Below are positions 1 to 6,900 of a stretch of DNA of 7,053 bases, in pieces. The notes beneath the pieces were generated by a model that saw nothing but the letters and a program-made list of their open reading frames with translations, was not told the DNA's origin and searched no databases. Positions within the stretch are counted from its first letter, which is position 1. Every line of letters starts with the position of its first letter. Position numbers and translations under genes: made by a program. Source of the stretch: Oscillospiraceae bacterium (GTDB lineage Bacteria; Bacillota; Clostridia; Oscillospirales; Ruminococcaceae); contig JAITFV010000113.1 of the NCBI GenBank assembly GCA_031281115.1, positions 1-7,053 of the forward strand, read 5' to 3'.

Positions 1-4
1 TTCA

Positions 5-32
5 TTCAAATGTCAACAAGATTTGCTATAGT
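5..32 (+). promoter_or_regulatory. Candidate sigma-A promoter for the sugar-nucleotide gene
   Basis: A TATAGT -10 element (27-32) is preceded directly by TGC (24-26), giving an extended -10. A weak -35-like TTCAAA lies at 5-10 (4 of 6 matches to TTGACA) with a 16-base spacer. Transcription would start near 39, leaving a leader of about 22 bases that contains the ribosome-binding site. The -35 match is poor and the window begins only 4 bases upstream, so the gene could instead be read through from an earlier gene. Confidence 0.4.
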
Positions 33-44
33 GCGATTATATAC

Positions 45-53
45 AAAGGCGGT
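45..53 (+). promoter_or_regulatory. Ribosome-binding site of the sugar-nucleotide gene
   Basis: AAAGGCGGT lies 8 bases before the ATG at 62. It matches the consensus AAAGGAGGT except for one C in place of A. The same nine bases occur before gdpP. Its spacing supports ATG 62 as the start, which also gives the usual N-terminus of the NTP-transferase family. Confidence 0.75.
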
Positions 54-61
54 AAATTAAA

Positions 62-2395
62 ATGAAGGCAATAATCATGGCGGGCGGTGAAGGTACGCGT
101 CTGCGTCCTCTTACCGGAACAATCCCTAAACCTCTTGCGAAGCTCTGTGGACGCCCCGCGGTAGAATATATTTTAGACCTGCTTATTAAACACGGCTTCT
201 CCGAAGCTGTTTTCACTCTTCGTTATAAAGGAGAGATGATTGAGCGGCTTTTCGAGAGTGAATATTACATGGCGCAAGCGTTCGATAAAGGCATAAATTT
301 ACGTTTTTCTTATGAAGATGAGCCACTCGGAACCGCCGGCTGTGTTAAGAAAGCAGCGGCAGATTTCACCGATGATTTTCTTGTTATCAGCGGCGACGCC
401 CTATGCGATTTTAATTTGTCGGCAGCACTTAAATTCCATAAAGAAACGCAGGCGGAAGCCACAGTCATAACTAAACAGGTAAGCGACCCGCGTGAATACG
501 GACTCGTGATTTCCGACGGCGCGAACAGCGCAATTACGGGTTTTTCGGAGAAACCGTCGTATCTTAACTGCATTTCCGATTATGCTAACACCGGCGTTTA
601 TATTCTAAATCCGTCTGCACTTGAGCTTATTCCCAACGGCAAAATGTGGGACTTTGCACGCGATGTTTTCCCGAAGATGCTGAAAGAAAAACGCCCTCTC
701 ATGGCATTTGCCGAAAGCGGCTACTGGTGCGACATAGGCGACATTGACACCTATGTTTCATGTCAGCGCGATATTTTATCGGGTAAGGTCGATTGTTCGA
801 TTAACGCAGAGAGAATCACCGACAGCATTTATTCTGGGAGCGCATTGCCGAGCAATGTTGTCGTTAAAGCCCCGGCTTATATCGGCAGAAACGTGCAGCT
901 CGGCAAAAACTGCGTAATTTCGGGCTCAGTCCTGAGCGATAATGTAACGCTCGGCGCAAACTGCCGTGTAAGCGATTCTGTAATTCTTGACGGTGTTATA
1001 ACAGCGGGTGGGTTGATTTCAGAGGGTGCGGTAATCTGTGAAAACGTGAAAATAAAGTCTGATGTGCGTCTTTCGGACGGCGCAGTTATCGGTGAAGGCT
1101 CCGTTATAAATGAAAACGCGAGCGTTGAAAGCGGTGTGCGCGTATGGCAGAATAAATCAATTCCCGCAAATACCGTAGTCTGCAATGATTTTAAATACGG
1201 CGGTAAAGGCAAAATCGAAATCAGCGAGCGCGGAATCACCGGCGATACCAATATAGATATTACGCCTGATTTCGCTGCGAAAACAGGCTGCGCGCTTTCC
1301 GCTCTTCACCCGAATAACGTTCTTGTCGCCTGTGAAGAAAATAATGCTTCAGTATCGCTTAAAAACGCATTGATTTCAGGGGTTTCAAGCACCGGTGTAA
1401 ATTCGTCGAACTGCGGCTTCGCGACGCTGCCTATGTTGATTCATTTAAGCAAGTTAATGCTGTCGGATTTAATTGTGCATATCCGCGCAAATGCCAAGAC
1501 AGAAATTATAATCCTCAACGGTCACGGACTCGCACTGACACGTCAGCAGGAGCGCAGTTTGGAAGCGGGTCTAAACCGCGCAGAATACCGCAGCGCACCC
1601 TGTGACAGCTTCGGCGCGGTCAGTGATATAAAATGCGCTGATGAACTTTATATTTCAATGCTCAATCATATGTCGGATTTTAAATCCGGTTGCAATATAA
1701 TCCTCAATTGCGGTAATGAACGGCTTTTAGCTCTTTTGAAGCCCGTTTTCGGCAGAATCAGCAGCACAAACGGCGAACAGCTCATAATCACACTCAACAA
1801 CGCCGGAACCAAAGCCGAGTTCAGGCTCGGGAAAGATTTTGTAATTCATCACGATAATTTAATTCTGCTCGCTTGTCTCGATATGTTTATAAGTGGTTGC
1901 GATGTCGCGCTGCCCGCTGACTTCCCGAGTGCTGCCGATGTTCTCGCAGAGCGTTACGGACGCAGAGTTCAGCGTTTTTTCGCCTGTTCCAACGATGATT
2001 CCGACAAGAAAGCGCGCGCTACGGCTGAAAGCGAGGCTTTTCTCTGGGATGGTGCTTATTTGGCTCTTTTCGTGCTGGGCTGGATTGCAAGGGATGGTGC
2101 TTCACTTATTGAGGCTGCGCGTTCTCTGCCCGAATTCAATCGTGAAAGCCGCGTAATTTTAATTGATTGTCCCCCTCAAAGGATTCTGGGGAAACTTTGC
2201 AAAGGAAAAATGGGCTGCGGCGAGGGGATTATAATCAGCGGCGAGGGTGAAGCGAGAGGCGGCAGGGTTCTGCTCCGCTCGAATAAAAAGGGTAACGCAT
2301 TGTTTTTAATGGCTGAGAGCGTATCCGCTGAAACGGCGAAATCCCTTTGCGATGATGTTGAAACGGAAGTTAAAAGACTAATGCTTGACATTTAA
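62..2395 (+). CDS. NDP-sugar pyrophosphorylase (mannose-1-phosphate guanylyltransferase-like) fused to a degenerate phosphohexomutase domain
   Basis: This 777-residue cytoplasmic protein has three parts. Residues 1-235 are a nucleotidyltransferase that joins a sugar 1-phosphate to an NTP. The signature GGEGTRLRPLT starts at residue 8 with PKPL at 22-25, followed by the metal-site GD at 111-112, FSEKP at 161-165, NTG at 177-179 and WCDIG at 222-226. Residues about 258-375 are hexapeptide repeats of a left-handed beta-helix. Residues about 380-777 resemble phosphoglucomutase/phosphomannomutase in layout (a FATLPMLIH stretch after a Gly-rich segment), but I find no phosphoserine TASHNP loop, no DGDxDR metal loop and no sugar-binding ExSGH loop. 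This part is therefore probably non-catalytic. Such fusions are known in Clostridia, cyanobacteria and actinobacteria and are usually annotated as mannose-1-phosphate guanylyltransferase. The actual sugar and nucleotide cannot be read from the sequence. The likely role is precursor supply for surface polysaccharide. The reading frame is intact, and its last codons overlap the next gene's promoter. Confidence 0.88.
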   Translation: MKAIIMAGGEGTRLRPLTGTIPKPLAKLCGRPAVEYILDLLIKHGFSEAVFTLRYKGEMIERLFESEYYMAQAFDKGINLRFSYEDEPLGTAGCVKKAAADFTDDFLVISGDALCDFNLSAALKFHKETQAEATVITKQVSDPREYGLVISDGANSAITGFSEKPSYLNCISDYANTGVYILNPSALELIPNGKMWDFARDVFPKMLKEKRPLMAFAESGYWCDIGDIDTYVSCQRDILSGKVDCSINAERITDSIYSGSALPSNVVVKAPAYIGRNVQLGKNCVISGSVLSDNVTLGANCRVSDSVILDGVITAGGLISEGAVICENVKIKSDVRLSDGAVIGEGSVINENASVESGVRVWQNKSIPANTVVCNDFKYGGKGKIEISERGITGDTNIDITPDFAAKTGCALSALHPNNVLVACEENNASVSLKNALISGVSSTGVNSSNCGFATLPMLIHLSKLMLSDLIVHIRANAKTEIIILNGHGLALTRQQERSLEAGLNRAEYRSAPCDSFGAVSDIKCADELYISMLNHMSDFKSGCNIILNCGNERLLALLKPVFGRISSTNGEQLIITLNNAGTKAEFRLGKDFVIHHDNLILLACLDMFISGCDVALPADFPSAADVLAERYGRRVQRFFACSNDDSDKKARATAESEAFLWDGAYLALFVLGWIARDGASLIEAARSLPEFNRESRVILIDCPPQRILGKLCKGKMGCGEGIIISGEGEARGGRVLLRSNKKGNALFLMAESVSAETAKSLCDDVETEVKRLMLDI

Positions 2396-2413
2396 TCCTT
2401 TATTTGATATAAT
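2385..2413 (+). promoter_or_regulatory. Fully consensus sigma-A promoter for rnj
   Basis: TTGACA (2385-2390) and TATAAT (2408-2413) match the consensus at 6 of 6 bases each. The spacer is the optimal 17 bases, and TGA at 2405-2407 adds an extended -10. The -35 element lies inside the last codons of the upstream gene, and the stop at 2393-2395 falls in the spacer. Transcription should start near 2420, giving a leader of about 57 bases for the RNase J gene. It makes the downstream genes independent of the sugar-nucleotide gene. Confidence 0.9.
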
Positions 2414-2434
2414 GAAAGACCAGTCAAAACTTTC

Positions 2435-2452
2435 AGGGGCGTAAACGTCCCT
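2435..2452 (+). promoter_or_regulatory. Hairpin in the rnj leader
   Basis: AGGGGCG (2435-2441) pairs with CGTCCCT (2446-2452) around a TAAA loop, giving 7 pairs with one G-U. It begins about 15 bases after the predicted transcript start and ends 15 bases before the Shine-Dalgarno site. No T-run follows, so it does not look like a terminator. A 5' hairpin could shield the message from the 5'-to-3' exonuclease it encodes. That role is inference. Confidence 0.55.
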
Positions 2453-2467
2453 TACATAAAACATCAC

Positions 2468-2472
2468 GAGGT
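2468..2472 (+). promoter_or_regulatory. Ribosome-binding site of rnj
   Basis: GAGGT ends 4 bases before the ATG at 2477, which is a short spacing. No better site lies before any internal ATG near the catalytic domain. This supports the long start and hence the lysine-rich extension of the protein. Confidence 0.6.
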
Positions 2473-2476
2473 AATC

Positions 2477-4339
2477 ATGCCGGAAAACAACAAAACAAAA
2501 AAAACTTCCGCTGCAAAGCCGGAGAAGAAAACCCCTGTCCAAGACCGGAAAAATAACGTAAAGAAAACACAGAAAAAATCTGTTAAAGTTGAACCTAAGC
2601 GAAAAAGGCACGATGATAAATTGCTTCTGTTAAAGGAAGAAATCGCCGGAAAGCAAGCTAAAAAAACATCTCCGAGTGCTGCGCGCCGTTCTGCGGCGGT
2701 CAAAATCACCGCGCTCGGCGGGCTTTCCGAAATCGGCAAGAATCTTTATGTAATTGAATGTTCCAACGACCTGTTCATAATTGACTGCGGGCTTGCCTTC
2801 CCTGACGAGGATATGCTTGGGGTTGACCTTGTAATCCCTGATTTCACCTACCTTGAAAAGAACCGTGAGCGTTTCCGCGGTGTCGTGCTTACGCATGGAC
2901 ATGAGGACCATATCGGTTCGCTTCCGTATCTGCTGAAAAAAATCAATGTCCCTGTTTACGGCACAAAGCTGACATTGGGTTTATGCGAGGGGAAGCTGCG
3001 TGAACACGGGATTTTAAATGAATGCAGCCTCAATGTGGTTCAGCCTCGTCAAACAGTAAAACTCGGTTGTATGAGCGTGGAATTTATCCGTGTCAATCAC
3101 TCAATTCCCGACGCCTGCGCATTGGCAGTTCATACTCCTGCCGGAATTATCGTGCATACCGGCGACTTTAAAGTCGATTACACGCCCATTGAGGGCGGAA
3201 TCATAGACCTTGCGCGGTTCGGCGAGCTCGGAAACAAAGGTGTACTCGCGCTGATGTCCGACAGCACTAACGCCGAACGTCCGGGCTACACCATGTCCGA
3301 GCGCAAAGTCGGCGACAGTTTCCGTAATATATTCGGCTCTGCGGAAAATCGCAGGGTAATCGTTGCAACTTTTGCAAGCAATATACACAGAATCCAACAA
3401 ATAATTGATAATGCCGTGTTTTATGGGCGTAAAATCGCGCTTTCGGGTCGCAGCATGATTAATGTTATTCAAAAGGCAATCGAACTCGGCTATGTTAAAA
3501 TCCCGAGCGGTTTTCTTATAGATATTGAGCAGGTGAACAAATACCCGCCCGAAAAAGTAGTTGTGGTAACAACCGGGAGCCAGGGGGAGCCGCTTTCCGC
3601 ATTATCAAGAATGTCTGCGGGTGACCACAGGCAGGTAAATATTTCACCCTGCGATTTAGTAGTTATTTCCGCTTCGCCCATTCCGGGAAATGAAAAAACC
3701 GTCGGGCGCGTAATCAACGACCTGATGAAGTCGGGCGCGGAAGTTGTCTACGAGTCTATGTACGAGGTTCACGTTTCGGGTCATGCCTGTCAGGATGAGT
3801 TGAAAATGATGCTGTCGCTTACAAAGCCGAAGTTTTTCATTCCTGTACACGGCGAGTATAAACATTTGGTTAAACACGCTCAGCTTGCGGTAAAAATGGG
3901 CGTCCCCGAAGAAAATATTTTTATTGCGGGACTGGGTCAGCAGCTTGAAACCGACAGCAATTCCATGCAAATCAGTACGCAGGTCACAGCCGGAAAGATT
4001 TTAGTTGACGGGCTCGGCGTAGGCGATGTTGGAACCGTGGTTCTCCGCGACAGGAAAAAGCTCGCGCAGGACGGCTTAATTATAGTCGTAGCTTCAATTG
4101 AACGCGGAAGCGGGCGGCTGATGTCGGGACCCGATATAGTTTCGCGCGGCTTTGTTTACGTGCGGGAATCCGAGGAACTTATCGACGAGGCGCGTGAACT
4201 CATGGAAGAAGCTGTCACTGATTCCGCCGGCAGCTCCATCAGCGTAATGAAAAATAACATCCGCGATGCCATGAGCGACTTTATGTTCCGCAAAACTAAA
4301 AGAAGCCCGATGATTCTGCCGATTATTATGGAAGTTTGA
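2477..4339 (+). CDS. rnj: Ribonuclease J with a lysine-rich N-terminal extension
   Basis: This 620-residue metallo-beta-lactamase/beta-CASP nuclease acts as a 5'-to-3' exonuclease and endonuclease in mRNA decay and rRNA maturation. The catalytic core starts near residue 75 (VKITALGGLSEIGKN). Zinc and catalytic residues are all present: HGHEDH at 140-145, H208 in NHSIPDA, D230 in HTGDF, and SDSTNA with its Asp at 262. The beta-CASP part shows TTGSQGEP from 365, HVSGHA with H432 and H436, and PVHGE with H458. The C-terminal domain (about 500-620) includes GLGVGDVGTVVLRDR, as in RNase J. The first 74 residues, rich in Lys, Arg, Ser and Thr, have no counterpart in Bacillus subtilis RNase J1 (about 555 residues) and are probably disordered and RNA-binding. 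A consensus promoter drives the gene, and gdpP follows 31 bases downstream. The intact active site argues for a J1-type active enzyme. The J1/J2 distinction is not otherwise visible. Confidence 0.96.
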   Translation: MPENNKTKKTSAAKPEKKTPVQDRKNNVKKTQKKSVKVEPKRKRHDDKLLLLKEEIAGKQAKKTSPSAARRSAAVKITALGGLSEIGKNLYVIECSNDLFIIDCGLAFPDEDMLGVDLVIPDFTYLEKNRERFRGVVLTHGHEDHIGSLPYLLKKINVPVYGTKLTLGLCEGKLREHGILNECSLNVVQPRQTVKLGCMSVEFIRVNHSIPDACALAVHTPAGIIVHTGDFKVDYTPIEGGIIDLARFGELGNKGVLALMSDSTNAERPGYTMSERKVGDSFRNIFGSAENRRVIVATFASNIHRIQQIIDNAVFYGRKIALSGRSMINVIQKAIELGYVKIPSGFLIDIEQVNKYPPEKVVVVTTGSQGEPLSALSRMSAGDHRQVNISPCDLVVISASPIPGNEKTVGRVINDLMKSGAEVVYESMYEVHVSGHACQDELKMMLSLTKPKFFIPVHGEYKHLVKHAQLAVKMGVPEENIFIAGLGQQLETDSNSMQISTQVTAGKILVDGLGVGDVGTVVLRDRKKLAQDGLIIVVASIERGSGRLMSGPDIVSRGFVYVRESEELIDEARELMEEAVTDSAGSSISVMKNNIRDAMSDFMFRKTKRSPMILPIIMEV

Positions 4340-4355
4340 TGATTGAATTATATGA

Positions 4356-4364
4356 AAAGGCGGT
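4356..4364 (+). promoter_or_regulatory. Ribosome-binding site that fixes the TTG start of gdpP
   Basis: AAAGGCGGT lies 6 bases before the TTG at 4371. An in-frame TGA at 4353-4355 prevents any longer start. The nearby ATG at 4352 and GTG at 4364 are in another frame and stop within a few codons. The first in-frame ATG downstream (4482) would delete the first membrane segment, so TTG is the only convincing start. Confidence 0.85.
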
Positions 4365-4370
4365 GAATAC

Positions 4371-6338
4371 TTGAAAAATTTCTACCGCGACAGCGGGCTC
4401 ATCATCGTCGTCTGCTGTTTAGTGTTAATTCTGTTCATTCTTACAGGTTATATTTACCGCACAGAAACAGATTTCTTCCGGATGATTGCACCTTTTGTCG
4501 TGCTTATTTCGGGTTTTTGCATAGGGAAATTGATTGCGGTAACGCGGAAAACCTTTCAATATTTCTCCTTTATTTCCGATGAAATTGAAAAAGCCGATAA
4601 AAAATCACTTTATAATCTCCCTGTTTCCGTGGCTATCATTGATTCTGCTTTCAATTTTATTTGGTTCAATAAAAGCTTTCTGCATAACTTCAAAGACGAT
4701 GCCGCCGTCGGTAACCCGCTTGCTATTGTTACGGATGCAAACGTAGAAAAGCTGTTAGGCGGCGAATCTGCTGAAATCCTATATAACGGAAAATATTATA
4801 AAGTCAGTGCAGTGATTACGGGCAGCGCTGATTCAAATTCCAATAATATTTTTGTGATTTACTTTGAAGATATAACGAAAAGAAGCCTTCTCGAAATTGA
4901 AAAAAAGCTTTCAAAGCCTGTAGTTATGTTGATTTCGATTGATAATTACAACGAGATGTTCGAGGGCGCTCCGGAAAGCGAGCGAGCGCAAATCACGGTA
5001 AAAATCGACCGATTGCTTGAAGAGTTCAGCGCGGGTACAACCGGCATCCTGAAAAAAACCAACCGCGACCGCTGTTGGGCTGTAATCGAACAGCGGCACG
5101 CTGATAAATTAATCGAAGAAAAAGTCAAACTGCTTGATAAAGCGCGGGAAATCGCAGTCACGGAGAGGATTCACGTCACATTATCAATCGGCATAGGCTC
5201 TACCGGCAAAAACATTTCAGAAAGCGAGCAGTTCGCACGTAACGCGCTTGAAATGGCGCAGGGACGCGGCGGAGACCAGGCAGCGATTAAGACAATCGGC
5301 GGGTTTGAGTTTTACGGCGGCGTTTCAAAAGGCATCGAACGGCACAATAAAGTAAAGGCGAGAGTAATCGCGAACTCGCTTGCGGATTTAATTGAAAATT
5401 CCGATGTTGTTTACATAATGGGGCATAAATCCGGCGATTTGGACAGTGTAGGTTCTTCAATCGGGCTTGTTTGTTTGATTCGCAACCTCGGAAAAGAAGC
5501 ATACATAGCTGTTGATAAAAGTACAACACTCTGCGCAGATTTAATCGACAGATTCAAGGAACAATCATTGTTAATCGCTCCTGTTAAGGCACGTGAGCAG
5601 TTTACTGAAAACTCGCTTCTTATCATAACCGATACACACATTCCGAATATATTGGAAGATATTGAGCTTTATCGTATGGCAAAGAAAGTCGTGGTAATCG
5701 ACCACCACAGAAAAATGGTTAATCATGTAGATAATGCTTTAATTTTCTTCCACGAAACTTACGCTTCTTCAGCTTCTGAAATGGTTACCGAACTTCTCCC
5801 TTATTACGGTGAAGCAGGAAAGCTATCCGCTCAGCAGTCGGAAGCGCTGCTCGCGGGTATCATGCTTGATACTAAGAACTTTACTGTCAGGACAGGCGTA
5901 AGAACCTTTGAGGCGGCGGCGTATCTACGGAAGCTCGGCGCAGATACAGTCAGCGTTAAGTCGCTGTTCGCGAACTCTTTTGAATCTTATAAGAAAAAAA
6001 TCGCAATCGTTTCCTCGGCAGGAATTTACAATAAATGTGCAATTGCCTACAGTCCGGAGCTTTCCGGGAATATTCGCCTCATCGCGCCGCAGGCAGCAGA
6101 CGAAATGCTCGGAATTTCGGGGGTTGCGGCTTCGTTTGTGGTATTTCGTTCACAGCAAAACGAGATTTCAATAAGTGCGCGTTCGCTCGGCGAGATGAAT
6201 GTGCAGTTAGTAATGGAGCAAATCGGCGGAGGCGGGCATCTGACAATGGCAGGCGCACAGTTCACAGGTGCAGACTTAAATGAAATTAAAGATAAATTAA
6301 TTAAATCAATTGATAAATACTTTGAATTAAATTCATAA
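4371..6338 (+). CDS. gdpP: GdpP-type cyclic-di-AMP phosphodiesterase (TM-PAS-degenerate GGDEF-DHH/DHHA1)
   Basis: This 655-residue membrane protein hydrolyses c-di-AMP to pApA and so controls potassium/osmolyte transport and wall stress. Two membrane segments (about 9-29 and 38-57) are followed by a PAS-like domain (about 82-170), which binds heme in Bacillus GdpP. A degenerate GGDEF domain (about 183-308) lacks a GGDEF motif, has NRDRCW at 231-236 in the corresponding region, and ends with the GRGGDQ typical of this family at 298-303. The DHH catalytic domain has H352, D356 and D358 in [10 protein letters not shown]421 in TDTH, DHH at 444-446 and D500 in GIMLDTK. DHHA1 carries GGGGH at 619-623. 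All metal ligands are present, so activity is expected. Length matches the family (about 655-660). It sits between rnj and rplI. The gdpP-rplI pairing is common in Firmicutes. It probably shares the rnj transcript. Confidence 0.96.
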   Translation: MKNFYRDSGLIIVVCCLVLILFILTGYIYRTETDFFRMIAPFVVLISGFCIGKLIAVTRKTFQYFSFISDEIEKADKKSLYNLPVSVAIIDSAFNFIWFNKSFLHNFKDDAAVGNPLAIVTDANVEKLLGGESAEILYNGKYYKVSAVITGSADSNSNNIFVIYFEDITKRSLLEIEKKLSKPVVMLISIDNYNEMFEGAPESERAQITVKIDRLLEEFSAGTTGILKKTNRDRCWAVIEQRHADKLIEEKVKLLDKAREIAVTERIHVTLSIGIGSTGKNISESEQFARNALEMAQGRGGDQAAIKTIGGFEFYGGVSKGIERHNKVKARVIANSLADLIENSDVVYIMGHKSGDLDSVGSSIGLVCLIRNLGKEAYIAVDKSTTLCADLIDRFKEQSLLIAPVKAREQFTENSLLIITDTHIPNILEDIELYRMAKKVVVIDHHRKMVNHVDNALIFFHETYASSASEMVTELLPYYGEAGKLSAQQSEALLAGIMLDTKNFTVRTGVRTFEAAAYLRKLGADTVSVKSLFANSFESYKKKIAIVSSAGIYNKCAIAYSPELSGNIRLIAPQAADEMLGISGVAASFVVFRSQQNEISISARSLGEMNVQLVMEQIGGGGHLTMAGAQFTGADLNEIKDKLIKSIDKYFELNS

Positions 6339-6339
6339 T
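6310..6339 (+). promoter_or_regulatory. Candidate internal promoter for rplI
   Basis: TTGATA (6310-6315, 5 of 6) and CATAAT (6334-6339, 5 of 6) are separated by 18 bases and overlap the last codons and stop of gdpP. Transcription would start near 6346, giving rplI a structured leader of about 110 bases. The region is AT-rich, so a chance match is possible. Independent, stronger transcription of a ribosomal protein would make sense. Confidence 0.5.
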
Positions 6340-6383
6340 TAAAGGAGCGGAAAAGTTTTTAACAAAAATACAACTGAAACGGG

Positions 6384-6418
6384 GAAAATGTTATTTTCGC
6401 TTCGTTTTAAAGCGAAGC
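6384..6418 (+). promoter_or_regulatory. Tandem hairpins in the gdpP-rplI gap
   Basis: Two stem-loops abut with no base between them. GAAAAT (6384-6389) pairs with ATTTTC (6393-6398) around GTT. GCTTCGTT (6399-6406) pairs with AGCGAAGC (6411-6418) around TTAA, with 8 pairs including one G-U. No uninterrupted T-run follows on either strand, so neither is a convincing intrinsic terminator. They could be an RNA-processing site, a pause site or a translational control element for L9. The function is unknown. Confidence 0.5.
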
Positions 6419-6436
6419 TGTTCTCTGTTGGTGAAG

Positions 6437-6442
6437 AAAGGA
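6437..6442 (+). promoter_or_regulatory. Ribosome-binding site of rplI
   Basis: AAAGGA lies 12 bases before the ATG at 6455, which is longer than usual spacing. A TTG at 6428 in the same frame would place this site inside the coding sequence and add nine residues not found in L9, so ATG 6455 is preferred. Confidence 0.6.
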
Positions 6443-6454
6443 CTGAATGAAAAT

Positions 6455-6898
6455 ATGAAAGTAATTCTCTTACAAGACGTGAAGGGTACCGGAAAACAGG
6501 GCGACATCAAGGAGGTTAAGGATGGGTATGCCCGTAATATGCTGCTTCCGAAAGGGTTGGCGATTGAAGCCACGAAGGCTAATTTAACCATGCTTGAACA
6601 GAAGAAAGCGTCAGTGCAGCATAAAATCGACACAGCCCGCGGAGCCGCCGAGAATTTAGCGGAATTACTCAGCGGCAAAACAATCAAAGTCACCGCCAAA
6701 GCGGGTGAAGAAGGCAGATTATACGGTTCGGTAACATCAAAAGACGTCGCTGCGGCTTTGAAGCAGGAGGGCTTTGACATAGACAAAAAGAAGCTGACAA
6801 TTCCGGGTGACATAAAAAACTGCGGTACTTATGAAGCGGAAGCAAAACTCTACAGCGGCGTAATCACTAAATTTTCTTTGGAAGTAAAGGGGGAATAA
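6455..6898 (+). CDS. rplI: 50S ribosomal protein L9 (bL9)
   Basis: This 147-residue protein of the large ribosomal subunit has the expected length (about 148). Its N-terminal domain binds 23S rRNA at the base of the L1 stalk, and a long helix (about 41-75) joins it to the C-terminal domain that projects from the ribosome. The family signature is visible: G13-x2-G16-x4-V21-x2-G24-Y25-x2-N28-M-L-x3-G34-x-A36. The C-terminal half includes [16 protein letters not shown] near 88-103, a conserved L9 stretch. The start is set by the canonical MKVILLQDV opening rather than the in-frame TTG at 6428. It follows gdpP as in many Firmicutes, but with an unusually long structured gap, and is followed after 2 bases by another gene. 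Confidence 0.97.
   Translation: MKVILLQDVKGTGKQGDIKEVKDGYARNMLLPKGLAIEATKANLTMLEQKKASVQHKIDTARGAAENLAELLSGKTIKVTAKAGEEGRLYGSVTSKDVAAALKQEGFDIDKKKLTIPGDIKNCGTYEAEAKLYSGVITKFSLEVKGE
6886..6895 (+). promoter_or_regulatory. Ribosome-binding site of the last, partial gene
   Basis: AAAGGGGGAA overlaps the final codons of rplI and ends 5 bases before the ATG at 6901. The strong purine run and 2-base gap between genes point to co-translation with L9. Confidence 0.75.
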
Positions 6899-6900
6899 TT

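Noticed and set aside
877..1251. 124-codon open frame on the minus strand
   Set aside because: It is wholly inside the beta-helix part of the sugar-nucleotide gene. The repetitive Pro/Ser/Thr-rich product is what the antisense of that repeat would give.
2046..2102. Direct repeat GGGATGGTGCTT at 2046-2057 and 2091-2102
   Set aside because: The 12-base match is in frame (Asp-Gly-Ala twice, 15 codons apart) but the flanks do not match, so it is probably a coincidence of codons rather than a duplication.
2435..2452. Hairpin as an intrinsic terminator of the upstream gene
   Set aside because: The following bases (TACATAAAAC) contain no T-run, and the hairpin lies downstream of a perfect promoter, which makes a leader role more likely.
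3101..3472. 123-codon open frame on the minus strand
   Set aside because: It is antisense to the conserved RNase J core and shows no family features.
6428..6454. Longer L9 start at TTG 6428
   Set aside because: It would add nine residues before the canonical MKVILLQDV and would place the AAAGGA site inside the coding region.
6391..6813. 140-codon open frame on the minus strand
   Set aside because: It lies opposite rplI, whose reading frame is unmistakable. It has no recognisable family and looks like a mirror of L9 codon usage.
62..6898. A novel defence, mobile or RNA-guided system
   Set aside because: Every long coding frame belongs to a known housekeeping family, the frames are intact and collinear, and I found no integrase, transposase, repeat array or compositional break.
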